A stretch of DNA of 64,000 nt from Nocardioides marmoribigeumensis (GTDB taxonomy: Bacteria; Actinomycetota; Actinomycetes; Propionibacteriales; Nocardioidaceae). A model generated the notes under the pieces. That model was not told where the DNA came from. It saw only the letters and a list, made by a program, of their open reading frames with translations, and searched no databases. The stretch spans positions 434,001 through 498,000 of the forward strand of contig NZ_JAVDYG010000001.1 of assembly GCF_031458325.1 (NCBI RefSeq), in the 5' to 3' direction. Positions 54,044-64,000 of the stretch are shown here, in pieces. The position numbers and the translations under genes were made by a program. Position 1 is the first letter of the stretch. Each line of letters starts with the position of its first letter.

Positions 54044-54696
54044 GCCTCCTCGAGGTCGACCTCGGCGACCGGCTCGGCCGGCGCGGCCTCCTCCAGCACC
54101 TCGGGGTGGTCGAGGTCCTCCAGGTCGGCCATCTCGGGCAGGAAGGGCGCGAGCTCGGGCAGGTCGGACAACGCCGTGATGCCGATGCGCTCGAGGAAGT
54201 AGCCGGTCGTGCGGTAGAGCGTGGCGTGGGTCTCCAGGTCGTGCCCGGCCTCCTCGACCAGTCCGCGGGTGACCAGGGTGCGCATGACGCCGTCGACGTT
54301 GACCCCACGGATCGCCGAGACCCGGGCGCGGCTGACCGGCTGCTTGTAGGCCACGACCGCGAGCGTCTCGAGGGCAGCCTGCGTCAGCCGGGTCTGCTGG
54401 CCGTCGGTGACGAACCGCTCCACCACGGGGGCGAGGGCGTCGCGGGTGTAGAACCGCCAGCCACCGGCCACGTTGCGCAGGTCGAAGCCGCGCCCCTGCT
54501 CGTCGTACTCCGCGGAGAGGGCGGCGAGCTCCTGGCGCACCCGCTCGGGCGGGTAGCCGACCGCGGTGGCGAGGGTCAGGTGGTCCAGCGGCTGGTCGGC
54601 CACCATGAGCACCGCCTCGAGGGCCGGGCGCAGCTCCGCCAGGGGGACCTCGAGCATCTCCTCGAGCTCCTCGAGCTCCTCGCTGCTCACCGTCAT
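54040..54696 (-). CDS. scpB: Segregation and condensation protein B
   Basis: A 218-residue ScpB with tandem winged helices. LRPALEAVLMVADQPL ... YPPERVRQELAALSAEYDEQGRGFDLRNVAGGWRFYTR, then LTQAALETLAVVAYKQPVSRARVSAIRGVNVDGVMRTLVTRGLVEE, are diagnostic. The tail is acidic. It binds ScpA as part of the SMC condensin. ATG overlaps the scpA stop by 4 bp. Confidence 0.95.
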   Translation of the reverse strand: MTVSSEELEELEEMLEVPLAELRPALEAVLMVADQPLDHLTLATAVGYPPERVRQELAALSAEYDEQGRGFDLRNVAGGWRFYTRDALAPVVERFVTDGQQTRLTQAALETLAVVAYKQPVSRARVSAIRGVNVDGVMRTLVTRGLVEEAGHDLETHATLYRTTGYFLERIGITALSDLPELAPFLPEMADLEDLDHPEVLEEAAPAEPVAEVDLEEA

Positions 54697-55625
54697 GCCT
54701 GCTCCTCCTCGTCGGGCTCGTCGGCCGGCTCGTCGCCGCCCTCGGGCTCGCCGTCGAACTCGTCGGTGATCTCGACCTCGGTGTCGTCGGTCCCGGTCCA
54801 CCGCACCGTCAGCTCGCCGAGCGGCGTCACCTGGTCGAAGCCGACCACGCCCTCCCGGAACAGCTCGAGCAGCGCGAGGAAGCGGGCCACCCTGGTCATC
54901 ACGTCGGCACCGTCGGAGCACAGCGACCGGAAGGTCGCCGTGCCGTGGGTGCGCAGCCGCGACACCATGATGCCCGCCTGCTCGCGCACGCTCACGGTCG
55001 GGGCGTGCAGGTGGTCCAGCGTGACCGTGGGCGGCGCCGGCTTGGGCGACATCGCCTTGGCGGCCAGGGCGGCGAACTCCTCCAGCCCCAGACCGATCAG
55101 CACCTCGGGCAGCAGGGTGGCGTAGCGCTCCTCCAGCCCGACGGACCGCGGGTGACGCAGCGCCTCGGCCTGCAGGCGCTCCTCGAGCACGGAGGCGACC
55201 TGCTTGAACGCGCGGTACTGCAGCAGCCGCGCGAACAGCAGGTCGCGCGCCTCGAGCAGGGCGAGGTCCTCCTCGTCCTCGACCTCCGCCTTGGGCAGCA
55301 GCCTGGCTGCCTTGAGGTCGAGCAGGGTCGCGGCGACCAGGAGGAACGACGAGGTCTGCTCCAGGTCGTCCGCGGCGGCCGCGCCCGACCGGATGTGCGC
55401 GATGAACTCGTCGGTCACCTGCGACAGCGCGACCTCGGTGATGTCGAGCTTGTGCTTGGCGATCAGGCTCAGCAGGAGGTCGAAGGGCCCCTCGAAGTTG
55501 GCCAGCGTGAGCATGAAGCCGCCGGTCGGCTCCTGCTCCAGCACGAGGTCGGGCCCGTCCGCGGGCCCAGCCACCGGCTCGGACGGCTCCTCGGTGCTCA
55601 CCGGCGGCTCCAGCGTCGTGGTCAC
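54693..55625 (-). CDS. scpA: Segregation and condensation protein A
   Basis: A 310-residue kleisin subunit of SMC-ScpAB. The N-terminal LANFEGPFDLLLSLIAKHKLDITEVALSQVTDEF and LEQTSSFLLVAATLLDLKAARLLP bind the SMC neck, and the C-terminal winged helix binds SMC heads. An acidic tail ends the protein. GTG (55625) starts 4 bases after the RHH gene stop. Confidence 0.95.
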   Translation of the reverse strand: MTTTLEPPVSTEEPSEPVAGPADGPDLVLEQEPTGGFMLTLANFEGPFDLLLSLIAKHKLDITEVALSQVTDEFIAHIRSGAAAADDLEQTSSFLLVAATLLDLKAARLLPKAEVEDEEDLALLEARDLLFARLLQYRAFKQVASVLEERLQAEALRHPRSVGLEERYATLLPEVLIGLGLEEFAALAAKAMSPKPAPPTVTLDHLHAPTVSVREQAGIMVSRLRTHGTATFRSLCSDGADVMTRVARFLALLELFREGVVGFDQVTPLGELTVRWTGTDDTEVEITDEFDGEPEGGDEPADEPDEEEQA

Positions 55626-55629
55626 GCGG

Positions 55630-55938
55630 TCAGTCCTGCGCCAGGCGGGCGACCAGCGCGCTGTCGGCCCCGTGCTGGTCGAGGTCGGCCAGCGCCATGG
55701 CGATGGCCGCGCGCACGATGCGACCGCGGTCGACGCCGAGCCCGTGGTGGCGGCGCAGCTCGAGCCGTGCATGCTCCAGGTCGAGCAGCTCGTCGGAGGT
55801 GACGTAGACAGTCATCTTCTCGTCGTGCTTGACCCGGCCCGAGGACTGGCGTCCCTTCGAGGAGCCGGGCGTCTCGACCGGCTCCTCGACGACCGCGACC
55901 GCCGGCTCGGCCGGGACCGCGGCCGCCGGCGGGGGCAC
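55630..55938 (-). CDS. Ribbon-helix-helix-like protein between parA and scpA
   Basis: A protein of about 102 residues. A Pro/Ala/Val-rich N-terminal half precedes a KMTVYVTSDELLDLEHARLELRRHHGLGVDRGRIVRAAIAMALADL unit that reads as a ribbon-helix-helix DNA-binding fold. The start is uncertain: GTG at 55938 is used here, but a CTG at 55974 would overlap the parA stop as CTGA, mirroring the ATGA/GTGA overlaps of this operon. With ParA upstream, it may be its DNA-binding partner. Confidence 0.75.
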   Translation of the reverse strand: MPPPAAAVPAEPAVAVVEEPVETPGSSKGRQSSGRVKHDEKMTVYVTSDELLDLEHARLELRRHHGLGVDRGRIVRAAIAMALADLDQHGADSALVARLAQD

Positions 55939-55970
55939 CGCGGTCGGCCGGAAGATGTCGTCGGGGACCG

Positions 55971-57056
55971 TCAGACGTCGAGGCACCGGGCCAGCACCTC
56001 CTTGGCGAGCGTGCGGTAGGACTCCGCGCCCGCCGACGTGCCGGCGTACGTCGTGATCGGCTCGCCGGCGACCGTGGAGTCGGAGAACTTCACGGTGCGG
56101 CGGATGACGGTGTGGAACACGTCGTCGCCCCAGGCCTCGACCAGCCGCTGCATGACCTCGCGGCCGTGCAGGGTGCGCCCGTCGAACATGGTGCCGAGCA
56201 CGCCGTCGATCTTCAGGCGCGGGTTGAGCCGCTCCTGCACCTTGTCGATGGTGTTCTTGAGCAGCGCGACGCCGCGCAGGGCGAAGTACTCGCACTCCAG
56301 CGGCACGATGACGCCGTCGGCGGCGGTCAGGGCGTTGACCGTGAGCAGGCCGAGCGAGGGCTGGCAGTCGATGAGGATCACGTCGTAGGCGTTGATCGCG
56401 TCCTGGAGCACCCGCGACAGCGTCTGCTCGCGGGCGACCTCGTGGACCAGCTGCACCTCGGCGGCGGAGAGGTCGATGTTGGAGGGCAGCAGGTCGACGC
56501 CCTCGACGTGCGTGGGCACGACCACGTCCTCGAGCGACACGTCGCGCTGCATGAGCAGGTTGTAGACGGTCATGTCCATGGTGTGCGGGTTCATCCCGAG
56601 GCCCACCGAGAGCGAGCCCTGCGGGTCGAAGTCGACCAGGAGCACCTTGCGGCCGTGCTCGGCCAGCGCGGCACCGAGGTTGATCGTGGTCGTGGTCTTG
56701 CCGACCCCGCCCTTCTGGTTGCACATCGCGATGATGCGCGCGTTGCCGTGGATGCCGATCGGCCGCGGCTCGGGCAGGTCGGGCCAGGGACGCCCGGTCG
56801 GGCCGGTCTCACCGGGCACCGGTCCGGAGGGCGCCGTCCGCGGGCGAGGGGTGGTGGCCGGCGCCTGCGTGACAGGCGCTGCGGCGACCGGCGCTGCCGG
56901 TGCCGGTGCTGCGGCGACCGGCGCTGCCGGTGCCGACGGTGCCGACGGCGCCGACGGTGCCGACGGCGCGGGGACCCTCACCATCGGAGGCATGGTCGGG
57001 GCGCTGGACCCCGAGGAGTAGGAGGAGCCGAAGATCCCAAATCCCTGGTCTGCCAC
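55971..57056 (-). CDS. ParA-family chromosome partitioning ATPase
   Basis: A 361-residue protein. A disordered N-terminal tail with an Ala/Pro/Ser tract (about 29-70) precedes the ParA core: deviant Walker A QKGGVGKTTT (Lys120), LVDFDPQGSLSVGLG, DCQPSLGLLTVNAL. This is the ParA copy of the scpAB locus, not the one next to parB at the origin; no parB or parS was seen. It starts at GTG. Confidence 0.92.
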   Translation of the reverse strand: MADQGFGIFGSSYSSGSSAPTMPPMVRVPAPSAPSAPSAPSAPAAPVAAAPAPAAPVAAAPVTQAPATTPRPRTAPSGPVPGETGPTGRPWPDLPEPRPIGIHGNARIIAMCNQKGGVGKTTTTINLGAALAEHGRKVLLVDFDPQGSLSVGLGMNPHTMDMTVYNLLMQRDVSLEDVVVPTHVEGVDLLPSNIDLSAAEVQLVHEVAREQTLSRVLQDAINAYDVILIDCQPSLGLLTVNALTAADGVIVPLECEYFALRGVALLKNTIDKVQERLNPRLKIDGVLGTMFDGRTLHGREVMQRLVEAWGDDVFHTVIRRTVKFSDSTVAGEPITTYAGTSAGAESYRTLAKEVLARCLDV

Positions 57057-57199
57057 GTCAGCCTGCTCTCGTCGTACCGGTCGGACGACTCGAAACTAGG
57101 TCGGCGGACTGGTCCGGGACGGACGCCACGCCGTAGACATGTCGACATTTTGTCGGACGCCGAGGCACCCCCACCGGCTCGCCCACGGAAGGAGCCACC
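57057..57199. promoter_or_regulatory. Divergent promoter region, parA / PAP2 gene
   Basis: 143 bp. A perfect 10-bp palindrome ATGTCGACAT lies at 57139-57148. On the minus strand TAGTTT is the best -10 for parA. The plus-strand gene has GGAAGGAG 6 bases before its ATG. No parS-like TGTTTCACGTGAAACA is present. Confidence 0.45.
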
Positions 57200-58435
57200 A
57201 TGTCCCGCAGCCCCCGAACCCGAGTCCTCGCCCCGGCCGCCTGCCTCTGCCTGGCCTGGTCGGCGGTCGCGCTCACCCCGGCGGTGAGCGCGTCCGCGGA
57301 GACCGGCGACGCTCGAGCCCGCGTCGTCCGCGACTGGAACGCGATCGCGGTCCGCACGATCGCGACCGAGGCCGCCCTGGGCCCGCCCCCGGCCCAGCTC
57401 CACCTCGGGCTCGTCTCCTCCGCCGTGTACGACGCGGTCACCCACGCGCCCCCTGGCCGGGCGTCGGTGAGCGCGGCGGTGGCGACCGCGGCGCACGACG
57501 TGCTGTCGGCGTCCTTCCCCGGCGCGGCCGGCCACCTCGACGCCGACCTGGCCACGACCCTGGCCGCCGTGCCGGACGGACCTCTCGAGGACCGGGGCGT
57601 CGCGGTCGGTGCAGCCGCGGCGGACCGCCTGCTGGCCTCCCGCGCGCCGCTGAGCACCAGCATCACCCTGCCGGTCGACCCCGCCCCCGGCCCCGGTGAG
57701 TGGCGCCCGACTCCCCCGGCGTTCGCGCCCATGGCGTTCGCCTGGCTGGGCTTCGTCGACCCGCTGCTGCTGCCGTCCCCGACGAGCATCGACGTGGGCG
57801 GGCCCGACGCGATCACGAGCACGGAGTACGCCGCGGACGTGGACGAGGTGCGGCGGATCGGCAGGCTCGACAGCACCGACCCGGACGCCGACGCCGCCAA
57901 CGGGCACTTCTGGAACGCGCCCGTGGGCGTCGTGTTCAACACCGCCCTGCGCGAGTGGGCGGACCGGAGCGGTCTCGGGGCACGCGCGACCGCGCGCATG
58001 TTCGCCCTGCTCAACATGACCACGGCCGACGCGATCATCACCTGCTGGCGGATGAAGTACGACCACAGGTTCTGGCGGCCGATCACCGCGGTCCGCGAGG
58101 CCGACACGGACGGCAACGACGCCACCACCGCAGTCCCGACGTGGTCGCCCGTGGTCGCCACCCCGCCGTACCCGGAGTGGCCGACCGGACACGGCTGCCT
58201 GACCAGCAGCTTCGTGCGGGGACTGACCCGCCTGACCGGGTCGGACGCCATCGACCTCGACATCTCCAACCCCGTGACGGGCGAGACCCGGCACTACTCG
58301 AGCGCCGCGGCGTTGAGGCGGTCGGCGTTCATCAGCCGGATCCAGCTCGGCATCCACTTCCGTGACGCCATGGAGGACGGCTACCGGGTCGGCCGGATCG
58401 CCTCCGACCGCGGGTTCGCGGCGTTCGACCGCTGA
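57200..58435 (+). CDS. Secreted vanadium-haloperoxidase-like PAP2 protein
   Basis: A 411-residue exported protein. The signal peptide (1 to about 33) ends in ASA. The vanadate/phosphate site shows KYDHRFWRP (Lys/Arg), PEWPTGHG (Pro-x-Trp-Pro-Thr-Gly-His) and RIQLGIHFRDAMEDGYRVG (Arg and His), as in the vanadium-dependent haloperoxidase/acid phosphatase group. Halide oxidation cannot be told from phosphatase activity by these motifs. It lies as a single plus-strand gene between xerD and parA. Confidence 0.87.
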   Translation: MSRSPRTRVLAPAACLCLAWSAVALTPAVSASAETGDARARVVRDWNAIAVRTIATEAALGPPPAQLHLGLVSSAVYDAVTHAPPGRASVSAAVATAAHDVLSASFPGAAGHLDADLATTLAAVPDGPLEDRGVAVGAAAADRLLASRAPLSTSITLPVDPAPGPGEWRPTPPAFAPMAFAWLGFVDPLLLPSPTSIDVGGPDAITSTEYAADVDEVRRIGRLDSTDPDADAANGHFWNAPVGVVFNTALREWADRSGLGARATARMFALLNMTTADAIITCWRMKYDHRFWRPITAVREADTDGNDATTAVPTWSPVVATPPYPEWPTGHGCLTSSFVRGLTRLTGSDAIDLDISNPVTGETRHYSSAAALRRSAFISRIQLGIHFRDAMEDGYRVGRIASDRGFAAFDR

Positions 58436-58463
58436 GGCCGGCGCACCCCGCGGGCCCCGCAGC

Positions 58464-59426
58464 TCAGCCCAGGGCCCGCGGGTGCGCGGTCGCGTAGACC
58501 TCGCGCAGCCCGTCGACGGTGACCAGCGTGTAGACCTGCGTCGTGGTGACCGAGGCGTGCCCGAGCAGCTCCTGCACGACCCGGACGTCCGCACCGCCCT
58601 CGATCAGGTGGGTGGCGAAGGAGTGCCGCAGCGTGTGCGGCGAGACCTCCGCGGTGGCGCCGGCGCGGTCGGCCGCGCGGACCAGCACCGCCCACGCGCT
58701 CTGCCGCGAGAGCCGTCCACCGCGGGAGTTGAGGAACACCGCCGGCGTGCCCGACCCGGCGGTGACCAGGTCCCGCCGCGCACGCACGAGGTAGGCCGAG
58801 AGCGCCTCGCGCGCCATCGAGCCGAACGGGACGACCCGCTCCTTGCTGCCCTTGCCGCGCAGCCGCACGGCCGCCGACTCCAGGTCGAGGTCGTCGACGT
58901 CGAGACCGACCGCCTCGGAGATCCGCGCCCCGGAGGAGTACAGCAGCTCCAGCAGCGCGCGGTCGCGCAGCGCCAGGACCGTGCCGGGCGCACCGGCGGC
59001 GTCGAGGATGCGCTCGATGTCGGCCAGGGGCAGTGCCTTCGGCAGCCGCTTGGCCGGTGCCGGCGGGCGTACGCCGGCGGCGGGGTCCGCCTCGGTCCAC
59101 CCGTCGCGCACGGCGAAGCGGTGCAAGCCGCGGACCGCGACGACCGCCCTCCCCGCGCTCGCGGCCGAGAGCGGCGGGTGGTCCGCGTCGCCCTCGCGCA
59201 GGTGCATGAGGAACTCCGAGACCGACGACTCCCCCACCCCGGCCAGGTCGGTGACGCCGCGGCCGGCGAGGAAGGCGGCGTAGCGCCGCAGGTCGCGTCG
59301 GTACGACGACAGCGTGTTCGGGGCGAGCCCGCGCTCGACGGCGAGGTGGTCGAGGTAGGTCCGCAGCGCGCGCTGGACGGCCGTCGGCCCGGTCGGGCCC
59401 GCGGGGGCGGCGACCTCGGCGGTCAC
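58464..59426 (-). CDS. xerD: Site-specific tyrosine recombinase XerD
   Basis: A 320-residue recombinase. The SAM-like N-terminal domain covers about 15-100. Catalytic residues: Arg in SSGARISEA, Lys in [11 protein letters not shown], His-x-x-Arg in [11 protein letters not shown], His in LLGHAS, and Tyr in TQVYT. This is the chromosomal XerD that resolves dimers at dif. It is coupled to the NUDIX gene by a 4-bp overlap. Confidence 0.94.
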   Translation of the reverse strand: MTAEVAAPAGPTGPTAVQRALRTYLDHLAVERGLAPNTLSSYRRDLRRYAAFLAGRGVTDLAGVGESSVSEFLMHLREGDADHPPLSAASAGRAVVAVRGLHRFAVRDGWTEADPAAGVRPPAPAKRLPKALPLADIERILDAAGAPGTVLALRDRALLELLYSSGARISEAVGLDVDDLDLESAAVRLRGKGSKERVVPFGSMAREALSAYLVRARRDLVTAGSGTPAVFLNSRGGRLSRQSAWAVLVRAADRAGATAEVSPHTLRHSFATHLIEGGADVRVVQELLGHASVTTTQVYTLVTVDGLREVYATAHPRALG

Positions 59427-60058
59427 GACGCGGTGTCCCGGTGGCGCCGGTCCAGCAGGACGTGGGTCAGGACGGCGACGGCGAGCGGCCCGTCGGTCAG
59501 TCGACGCTCGAGGACGGCGTCGACCAGGTCGTCGAACGGCACCCAGTGGACCGTCATGTCGGCCTCCTCGTGCTCCGGCTCGAAGCCGCCGCGGTCGGGC
59601 ACGGCGCGCAGGCCCTGGGCGAGGTAGACCTCGATCAGCTCCGCGCTGATCCCGGGCGAGGTGTGCATCGACGACAGGTGCGTCCAGTGGCCCGCCTCGA
59701 GCCCCGCCTCCTCCAGCAGCTCGCGCTGCGCGGCCACCAGCGGGTCCTCGCCGGGGACGTCGAGCAGCCCGGCGGGGAGCTCGACCATGCGGCGGCCGAT
59801 CGGGTGGCGGTACTGCCGGAGCACCAGCGCCCGCCCGTCCTCGTCCAGGGCCAGCACGACGACCGCGCCGGGGTGCTCGACGACGACGCGGCCGAACTGC
59901 TCGGCGTGCCCAGGTCGGCTGATCTCGTCCCGGCGTACGGCGAAGGGGGCGCTCCCGCGCCAGATGTCGGCCGAGGCGTGCACGGGCCAGACCTGCGGCT
60001 CGTCGACCAGGTCGGGGGCGCCGAGCTCGGTCGTCCCGTCCCCGAGGTGCGCGGTCAC
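59423..60058 (-). CDS. NUDIX hydrolase, ADP-ribose pyrophosphatase-like
   Basis: A 211-residue enzyme with the NUDIX box at about 95-120 ([24 protein letters not shown]) and the preceding ADPRase-type [19 protein letters not shown] Pro lies about 16 residues after the box ([11 protein letters not shown]), as in ADP-ribose pyrophosphatases. GTG start. It sits 4 bases after pyrG. Confidence 0.92.
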   Translation of the reverse strand: MTAHLGDGTTELGAPDLVDEPQVWPVHASADIWRGSAPFAVRRDEISRPGHAEQFGRVVVEHPGAVVVLALDEDGRALVLRQYRHPIGRRMVELPAGLLDVPGEDPLVAAQRELLEEAGLEAGHWTHLSSMHTSPGISAELIEVYLAQGLRAVPDRGGFEPEHEEADMTVHWVPFDDLVDAVLERRLTDGPLAVAVLTHVLLDRRHRDTAS

Positions 60059-60062
60059 GCGC

Positions 60063-61784
<1,722 letters not shown>

Positions 61785-61846
61785 CCAACGATCTGCCGGT
61801 TGGCGACAACCCACGCCGACAGTGCCCGTGATCGAGGCGGTCGAGA

Positions 61847-62782
61847 TCACTTCGCGCCGGGGAAGGCCCCGTCCGCCGAGGAGGAGCTGCCCAGCTGGAG
61901 GGTGTCACCGTCGGCCTGGGCGCGCAGGGCCAGCACCGACAGGATCGCCCCCGCCCCGAGCTCCGAGACGTCGACGGTGGAGACCAGCTGCGCGGTCGGC
62001 GAGGCGCGCAGGGCGCCCAGCACCCCGTCCTTGGCCCCGCTCGCCAGCGGACCGGCCACGACGACCCCGTCACTGGCCTCGTCGAGGGAGCGTGCGACGG
62101 CCGTGACGATGTCGCCGGCTCCCTGCCGCTGGTCGGCGGTCCCGGTCGGCTCCCCCGCCACCACGAGGACGAGGCTCCCCCGCCGCTGCACCTGCCCGGT
62201 GACCGAGACCAGGCCCGCGGTGGTGAGGCTGGCCAGCACGGGCGCGGCGCCCCTGGCCGGCGGGGCGCCCTTGTCCTTGCTCGTCGTGAGGACGAAGCCG
62301 AGCAGCTGGCCGACACGCACGTAGCCGCTGGAGGCCTGGCCTCCGGGCAGCGGCTGGTCCTCCGAGGAGAGCAGCTGGTCGGTCAGCTCCTCCACCAGCT
62401 TGCGGTTGGCCACGTCGACGAGCTTGTCGGTGAGCTCCACCCGAGCGGCGAGGGTCCCGCCGGCGCGCTGGACGAGCGCCACGGCCCGGGTGACCTGGTC
62501 GGGGTCGGCGCCCGGCAGGGTCACGACCGTGACCGCCCGCCGGCGCAGGCTGTCGCCGACCAGCTCGTCGGCCGTGGCGCGCGCGAAGGCGTCGTTGAAG
62601 CTCCGCCCCCGCTGCAGCTCGGCGATGCGCTGGTCGGCGGCGGCGAGGGCCTCGGCGTCGGTGTCGCCCGCGCCGACGGCGGCCTCGTCGCGCTGGAGGG
62701 GGCCGGCACCGAGCACGACCCCGATGGCGAGCGCGAGGAAGACCGCGACGAGCGAGACGACGTGGGAGCGGAAGGAGATCAC
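61847..62782 (-). CDS. MctB-family copper transporter-like protein
   Basis: A 311-residue protein. One N-terminal membrane segment (about 8-27, VVSLVAVFLALAIGVVLGAG) is followed by a short coiled coil (LAAADQRIAELQ) and a periplasm-side domain. It matches the MctB (copper transport outer membrane protein) family, always found beside SteA and PyrG in actinobacteria. Despite the name the copper role was shown only in mycobacteria. GTG start, 4-bp overlap with SteA. Confidence 0.9.
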   Translation of the reverse strand: MISFRSHVVSLVAVFLALAIGVVLGAGPLQRDEAAVGAGDTDAEALAAADQRIAELQRGRSFNDAFARATADELVGDSLRRRAVTVVTLPGADPDQVTRAVALVQRAGGTLAARVELTDKLVDVANRKLVEELTDQLLSSEDQPLPGGQASSGYVRVGQLLGFVLTTSKDKGAPPARGAAPVLASLTTAGLVSVTGQVQRRGSLVLVVAGEPTGTADQRQGAGDIVTAVARSLDEASDGVVVAGPLASGAKDGVLGALRASPTAQLVSTVDVSELGAGAILSVLALRAQADGDTLQLGSSSSADGAFPGAK

Positions 62783-64000
62783 GGGAGCAGTCCTCGGATC
62801 CAGTCGATGAGGGGCTGGGCCTGGTCCTGCAGGTCACGCAGGAGGGCAGCGCCGTCGGGCGAGGTGGACAGGGCGGCAGCGAGGGCCACGAGGCCCGCGA
62901 GCAGCACGAGGGCGAGGTGCCACGGGCGCACGCGCCCGGCGTACACCACGGGGACCGCCTTGGCGTCGACCAGCCTCGGCCCCACCCGCAGCCGGGTGAG
63001 GAACGTCGAGGCCAGGCCGGAGCGCTGCCGGTCGAGGAACTCGTCGAGGCTCGCGTGGGTCCCGACCGTCACGATCAGCGAGGCGCCCTTGAGGTCGGCC
63101 AGGAGCAGGGCGAGGTCCTCGCTGGTGCCGCTGGTGGCCACCCGCTGGGGGCGGACGCCGATGCGGTCGAGCCGGTCGGCCCCGACCGCCCGGTCGGTGG
63201 CGTCGGCGTGCACGACGACCTCGCGGGCCGAGCGCAGTGCGGCGTCGCTGACCACGCGCTCCCCCGCCCCGCCGGCGACGCGCGCGAGACCCTCCTCACC
63301 GATCACCACGATGTCGGGGCGCAGTCGCGCCTCGCGCAGCGCGTCGGCCCCGGCGTCGACACCGACCAGGACCGGGTGCTGCTCGCGGATGAAGCGACGG
63401 ATCCGACGCAGGTCGGACTCGTGGTCGAAGGCCCGGACCACCACGACCACCGGACGGCCGGCGATCCGGGTCGCGACGTCCGGCACGCCGCGGCCGTGCA
63501 GCAGCAGCTCCTGCTCGCGGCGGAGGTACTCGGTCGTGCTGTGGGTGAAGCTCTCCAGCTGGGTGGCCAGCCCGGCGCGCGCCTCGTCCATCTGCACGAG
63601 CACGGCGTCCAGGTCGAGCCGCGTGCCGCGGGCGACCTCCTTGCCGTCGACGAGGAGCCGGTCGCCCTCGACGCGTCCCGACGCGCCGTTCCTGGCCGCG
63701 AGCACGCCGGTGCCGGCGTCGTCGAGCAGCACCACGCCGGCTTTGGCGAGGACCTCCGCGCCGAGCGCGGGGTAGCGACCCGAGACGAACCGCCCCGCGT
63801 TGACCACCGCGGCGACCTGCTGGGCGACCAGCTGCTCGGCCGTGCGCCGGTCGAGGTCCAGGTGGTCGAGGACCGCGATGTCGCCGGGGCGGAGCCGCGC
63901 CAGCAGCGAGGAGGTACGCCGGTCCACGCGGACCGTGCCCTGCACCGCGCCGGCCGGGTCGCTCCGGGCGCTGGCGCGCGCGCTGCCTCGTCCGGTGAAC
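62779..64000 (-). CDS. steA: SteA-like cytokinetic-ring protein (5' end outside window)
   Basis: About 407 residues are visible. The thiamine-pyrophosphokinase-like core has VRVDRRTSSLLARLRPGDIAVLDHLDLDR at the N-terminus, a middle FTHSTTEYLRREQELLLHG, and RPDIVVIGEEGL later. A C-terminal membrane segment (last 60 residues, WHLALVLLAGLVALAAALS) fits SteA, shown in Corynebacterium to work at the cytokinetic ring with SteB. A GTG at 63945 could be a start, but the frame stays open to 64000, and homologues begin some 15-25 residues earlier, so the true start is probably upstream. Confidence 0.88.
   Translation of the reverse strand, partial: FTGRGSARASARSDPAGAVQGTVRVDRRTSSLLARLRPGDIAVLDHLDLDRRTAEQLVAQQVAAVVNAGRFVSGRYPALGAEVLAKAGVVLLDDAGTGVLAARNGASGRVEGDRLLVDGKEVARGTRLDLDAVLVQMDEARAGLATQLESFTHSTTEYLRREQELLLHGRGVPDVATRIAGRPVVVVVRAFDHESDLRRIRRFIREQHPVLVGVDAGADALREARLRPDIVVIGEEGLARVAGGAGERVVSDAALRSAREVVVHADATDRAVGADRLDRIGVRPQRVATSGTSEDLALLLADLKGASLIVTVGTHASLDEFLDRQRSGLASTFLTRLRVGPRLVDAKAVPVVYAGRVRPWHLALVLLAGLVALAAALSTSPDGAALLRDLQDQAQPLIDWIRGLLP

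Noticed and set aside
57139-57148. parS-like centromere near parA
   Set aside because: ATGTCGACAT is palindromic but does not resemble the conserved bacterial parS sequence, and no parB is nearby.
62779-63945. SteA starting at GTG 63945
   Set aside because: The frame stays open to the window edge and the family normally has more residues before the VRVDRRT motif, so a partial gene is more likely.

Overview
The window is one stretch of very GC-rich chromosome from an actinobacterium, most likely a member of the Nocardioidaceae (Nocardioides-like). Support for this comes from heavy use of GTG and TTG starts, many 4-bp ATGA/GTGA overlaps, putative leaderless promoters (a TANNNT box 6-7 bases before the start), an actinobacterial-type LeuA, SteA and an MctB-like protein next to pyrG, and septum-formation lipoproteins. 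There is no insertion sequence, prophage, rRNA or CRISPR array. One tRNA gene (Pro, anticodon GGG) is present.

Layout. 1-1909: end of a sugar ABC transporter operon (ATPase, ketose 3-epimerase, sugar/nucleoside kinase). 1928-7201: an unusual cluster made of a His-rich repeat peptide, a cytosolic subtilisin-like protease, a GAF protein, a divergent Crp/Fnr regulator, an MFS exporter fused to a cyclic-nucleotide-binding domain, and an acyl-CoA thioesterase. This is the best candidate for an undescribed system. 7228-14713: housekeeping genes (isoprenyl transferase, recO, a PAS histidine kinase, leuA with a probable Leu-rich leader peptide). 14724-26810: FAD dehydrogenase, flavodoxin, two septum-formation lipoproteins, a Ski2-like helicase, a secreted LVIVD-repeat protein, a glutaryl-CoA-dehydrogenase-like enzyme, an inositol-monophosphatase-like enzyme, and an ArsR-MFS pair with a clear nested-palindrome operator. 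26811-30707: three secreted or membrane-anchored hydrolases. 30787-43946: accessory genes, including a probable DUF222 remnant, a NifU-like protein without cysteines, an Old Yellow Enzyme, two PH-domain membrane proteins, a TRIC channel, a TetR-DHA2 efflux pair with two operator copies, and a secreted Ig-like/PH-like membrane protein. 43962-47351: tRNA-Pro and a five-gene 4-bp-overlap chain (TetR-SDR-CMD-SDR-LigD-type phosphoesterase).

48738-64000 is the conserved block read on the minus strand: steA - mctB-like - pyrG - NUDIX - xerD - parA - RHH protein - scpA - scpB - rluB - aroH - tyrA - cmk - der. It joins chromosome segregation and condensation (XerD, ParA, ScpAB), CTP synthesis, rRNA pseudouridylation, tyrosine synthesis and ribosome assembly. 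Two plus-strand islands interrupt it: a secreted vanadium-haloperoxidase-like phosphatase, and an unknown membrane-anchored protein followed by a truncated second copy of itself.

Functions are inferred by reading protein motifs; no database search was run.
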